From Lachnospiraceae bacterium XBB1006 (GTDB lineage: Bacteria > Bacillota > Clostridia > Lachnospirales > Lachnospiraceae), in NCBI GenBank assembly GCA_900115795.1, contig FOXT01000017.1, positions 8,567 through 72,566 on the forward strand: a stretch of 64,000 nt of DNA, given 5' to 3'. The number at the start of each line of letters is the position of its first letter. The first letter of the stretch is position 1. The notes under the pieces were generated by a model, which was not told where the DNA came from, searched no databases, and worked only from the letters and a program-made list of their open reading frames with translations. Position numbers and translations under genes: made by a program. Below are positions 61,651 through 64,000 of this stretch, one piece after another.

Positions 61651-63013
61651 AATTGTAATTGCTGCACCGGGAAGTGGCAGTGGAAAAACCATGTTTACGT
61701 GTGCGTTACTGCGGGCGCTGCAAAAGAAGGGGCTGTCCGTGCGTTCCTTCAAGTGTGGACCGGATTACATCGATCCCATGTTTCATCGGGAGGTCCTGGG
61801 GGTACCTGCGCGTAACTTAGATCTTTATTTCACAGAAGAAGAGAAAACAAGACAGTTATTTTTATTACAGAATGATGTGGATATAACCATTGTAGAAGGC
61901 GTAATGGGACTTTACGATGGCTTGGGTGGGATAAGCGAGGAAGCCTCTACTTATCATCTGGCCAAAACATTGCAAGCACCCATTGTGCTGGTGGTGGATG
62001 TCCATGGCATGGGACGATCGGTGATTCCTTATATCAAAGGTTTTTTGGACTATGATAGCCAGAAGCTGATTCAAGGGATTGTGTTAAACAAAACCACAAA
62101 AAGTTGGGCAAGTATGATTGCTCCGGTGATTGAAAAAGAGTTGGGGATAGCGGTACTTGGCTTTTTTCCAAAGCAGGAGGGACTGGTCATTGAAAGCAGA
62201 CATTTGGGATTAACTATGCCAAAGGAGCAGAAGCAGCTTCTATTAAGGGTGGATGCAGCTGCAAGCGTATTAGAAGAGTCGGTTCCACTTGGCAAAATTG
62301 TGGAGATAGCCAAACGTGCGCCGGCGTTACAGTCTGCAGCGGTTTTGCATCCTGCGAAAAAGCAGAATGTGCGTATTGCGGTAGCCAGGGATGAAGCGTT
62401 TTGTTTTTATTATGAGGATAATCTGCGTCTATTGGAGGAGATGGGGGCAGAACTGGTTTATTTTTCTCCAATCCACGATGCGACGTTACCGGAGCATGTG
62501 CAGGGACTTCTTTTGGGAGGTGGCTATCCGGAATTGTATGCGAAGAATCTGTCGGAGAATGAAGGGATGCGAACAGCTATTTTCAATGCTATTGCACAGG
62601 GGATGCCGTCGGTGGCAGAGTGTGGTGGTTTTATGTATTTGCATGAGACAATCACGGATGAAGCTGGGCAGCGTTATCCTATGGTGGGGGTAATTGCCGG
62701 AAGCTGTGAAAAGAAAGAAGGACTGGTACGTTTTGGATATGCTTCCTTTACAGAAAAGCAGGCATTTTTTCTACCTGCCGGAGCACAGATACGCGGTCAT
62801 GAATTTCATTATTATGATAGTACTGTGAATGGGACGGATGTGGTGGCGAGAAAGCCAACCGGAAAGCGAAGTTGGGAGGCGTGCCATATCGGTGAGAATC
62901 ACTGGTGGGGATTTCCGCATTTGTATTACGAAAGCTGTCCGGAGTTTGCGAGTCATTTTGTGAAGGAGTGTAATCTTTTTGCAGATACGTGCAAACCAGG
63001 AACTTCCGGGTAA
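61634..63013 (+). CDS. cbiA: Cobyrinate a,c-diamide synthase
   Basis: This 459-residue glutamine amidotransferase has an N-terminal ATP domain (IAAPGSGSGKTMFTCALL, FKCGPDYIDPMFH) and GATase domain with nucleophile Cys330 (VAECGGFMYL). The ATG at 61634 follows AAAGGAGAGG by a few bases; the longer frame upstream lies in the fusion gene. Last gene of the operon. No terminator is evident after it. Confidence 0.95.
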   Translation: MTRNPRIVIAAPGSGSGKTMFTCALLRALQKKGLSVRSFKCGPDYIDPMFHREVLGVPARNLDLYFTEEEKTRQLFLLQNDVDITIVEGVMGLYDGLGGISEEASTYHLAKTLQAPIVLVVDVHGMGRSVIPYIKGFLDYDSQKLIQGIVLNKTTKSWASMIAPVIEKELGIAVLGFFPKQEGLVIESRHLGLTMPKEQKQLLLRVDAAASVLEESVPLGKIVEIAKRAPALQSAAVLHPAKKQNVRIAVARDEAFCFYYEDNLRLLEEMGAELVYFSPIHDATLPEHVQGLLLGGGYPELYAKNLSENEGMRTAIFNAIAQGMPSVAECGGFMYLHETITDEAGQRYPMVGVIAGSCEKKEGLVRFGYASFTEKQAFFLPAGAQIRGHEFHYYDSTVNGTDVVARKPTGKRSWEACHIGENHWWGFPHLYYESCPEFASHFVKECNLFADTCKPGTSG

Positions 63014-63130
63014 GTTATGGGAATGATTGTTGTAAGAAGAAAATAACGCTACTCCTTATAAAAGTAACAAATTACAGCTTGCATTCAAAAATGAAAATAA
63101 TTAGTAATTATTGAAAAAGCAGAGGGGAAA

Positions 63131-63164
63131 TGTAACCAAAAATGTAACTTCCAAGTGATATACT
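63131..63164 (+). promoter_or_regulatory. Possible activated promoter with TGTAAC direct repeats
   Basis: TGTAAC occurs at 63131-63136 and 63143-63148. A TATACT -10 (63159-63164) follows without a good -35. The rest of the 217-base gap holds only a small 8-1-8 palindrome near 63100. Confidence 0.35.
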
Positions 63165-63230
63165 CGTTTTGTGCTTGTGGAATGAAGGTTTTCGCAAATA
63201 CCTAAAAGAGTGTATTATGGAGGAATGAAA

Positions 63231-64000
63231 ATGAAGCGTAAGTTAGCAGGAAAAGTAGTAGCAATGGCAATTGGAATGGCGGCAACATCTATGATGATTG
63301 GAACACCGGTTTGCGTTTTGGCAGCAGAAAATCCAACTGAGATTGTAGAAGAAGGGGAGACGCAGAAAACAGATCAGGCTCAGGAAGAGCAGACAGCGGA
63401 AGCGAGCATAGAATTATCCGATAGCGATAAACTGAAGAAAGAGCTGGAGGAAAATGAGTATACCGGAGTGGAAGGTGCGAAAAAACTTTTTGACTATGCG
63501 GTAGATAAAAAGTATACGAAAGAGGATGTTAAAGCAATTGCAGAAAAAATCGCAGGTATTTCCGGTGAATCGGATGGAGATAAAAAGGCAATTGAACAAT
63601 ACAAATATTGGGTAAATATTCTGAACGGAACGGATTCTAAAAAGGGAGCGAACGACCAGGTTATGACAGAACATGGCATGGCGTATATTTTAACGAATCC
63701 GGGCGGCGGTTATGATGTGGGTGGAGAAAATATCCGCGGATATGATCTTCCAAATGAGCCGGTTGTAGGAAGACCGACGAAAGATTTTTCCAATAATATT
63801 GCAGTAGCAAAGACAGAAGATGTTGTTAAAAATGCAATCAACAACAACATGAATAAGTACATGATAACGATTCCGTTTGAAATGGTGCAGACTTTTGTTA
63901 ATGCTGTAGGAGAGAATGAGACAGAATTTCGTCGTAAGGACAAGGCGGTAGGTATCAATATCAAGGATAACGAGACCTATTGGGAGCTGGAAAAAGACGA
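63231..64000 (+). CDS. Secreted protein, truncated by the right window edge
   Basis: The frame starts at ATG 63231 after GGAGG and stays open to base 64000 (256 codons visible). A signal peptide is clear (MKRKLAGKVVAMAIGMAATS, cleavage near VLAAEN). An acidic linker rich in Glu and Gln follows (EIVEEGETQKTDQAQEEQT). Beyond residue 60 is a charged, mostly helical region (KKELEENEYTGVEGAKKLF). A later PGGGYDVGGENIRGYDLP looks like a loop of a beta domain. I do not recognise the family. It is likely a surface or secreted factor; its C-terminus and any anchor lie outside. Confidence 0.75.
   Translation, partial: MKRKLAGKVVAMAIGMAATSMMIGTPVCVLAAENPTEIVEEGETQKTDQAQEEQTAEASIELSDSDKLKKELEENEYTGVEGAKKLFDYAVDKKYTKEDVKAIAEKIAGISGESDGDKKAIEQYKYWVNILNGTDSKKGANDQVMTEHGMAYILTNPGGGYDVGGENIRGYDLPNEPVVGRPTKDFSNNIAVAKTEDVVKNAINNNMNKYMITIPFEMVQTFVNAVGENETEFRRKDKAVGINIKDNETYWELEKD

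Noticed and set aside
1..64000. CRISPR array, insertion sequences, prophage or integrated element
   Set aside because: No regularly spaced repeats, transposase, integrase or phage structural genes were seen; genes are metabolic and regulatory throughout.

Overview
The window looks like chromosome from an obligately anaerobic, low-to-moderate G+C Gram-positive bacterium of the Clostridia, most likely Lachnospiraceae. Reasons: strong AGGAGG-type ribosome binding sites, consensus sigma-A promoters, an oxygen-independent class III ribonucleotide reductase, the anaerobic (early cobalt insertion) B12 pathway, three MATE exporters, a VTC/DUF4956 pair and a BspA-like surface protein. I see no prophage, insertion sequence, CRISPR array, rRNA or tRNA. 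Family assignments rest on motifs read by eye.

Layout. 1-313: divergent control region with a minus-strand micro-ORF (seven consecutive Asp codons) followed by competing hairpins. 314-1705: VTC-domain/DUF4956 pair. 1811-5760: FIST-sensor hybrid kinase and a two-receiver protein. 5800-9069: NrdR-type promoter, nrdD, nrdG and an unknown gene. 9081-12307: DUF362 gene with a long structured leader, an unknown coiled gene and a serpin lipoprotein. 12320-16248: BirA-type operator, birA-bioB-bioD-bioA. 16432-19830 (minus): kinase-regulator-antiporter-small membrane protein. 20051-34783: small unknowns, three MATE transporters, a nitroreductase-like flavoprotein, an acetyltransferase, a cytidylate-kinase-like protein, aspS, a phosphopantetheinyl transferase, two secreted proteins and a hybrid kinase. 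34896-42972: aldo/keto reductase, glycerate kinase, VanRS-like two-component pair, chemoreceptor, secreted Ig-like protein.

43061-63013 is the dominant unit: promoter, cobalamin riboswitch, terminator, then 19 tightly packed same-strand genes. It begins with a predicted cell-surface CbiK-type cobaltochelatase lipoprotein and a BtuFCD-like importer, both surface proteins carrying a NEAT-like beta module, and continues with cbiP, cobT, cobU, cobS, a short cobU paralogue, cobC, cbiB, cobD, cbiC, cbiD, cbiF, cbiG, cbiH, a cbiJ-cbiE-cbiT fusion and cbiA. cbiL, the uroporphyrinogen/sirohydrochlorin genes and a corrinoid adenosyltransferase are not in the window. From 63231 a secreted protein runs off the right edge.

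Most unusual: the Asp-run micro-ORF with mutually exclusive hairpins at the left edge; the three-arm RNA-like element at 9997-10135; the surface CbiK plus tetrapyrrole-type importer inside a B12 operon; a BirA-type palindrome that also looks like a terminator; and an antiporter mRNA whose ribosome binding site lies in a perfect hairpin.
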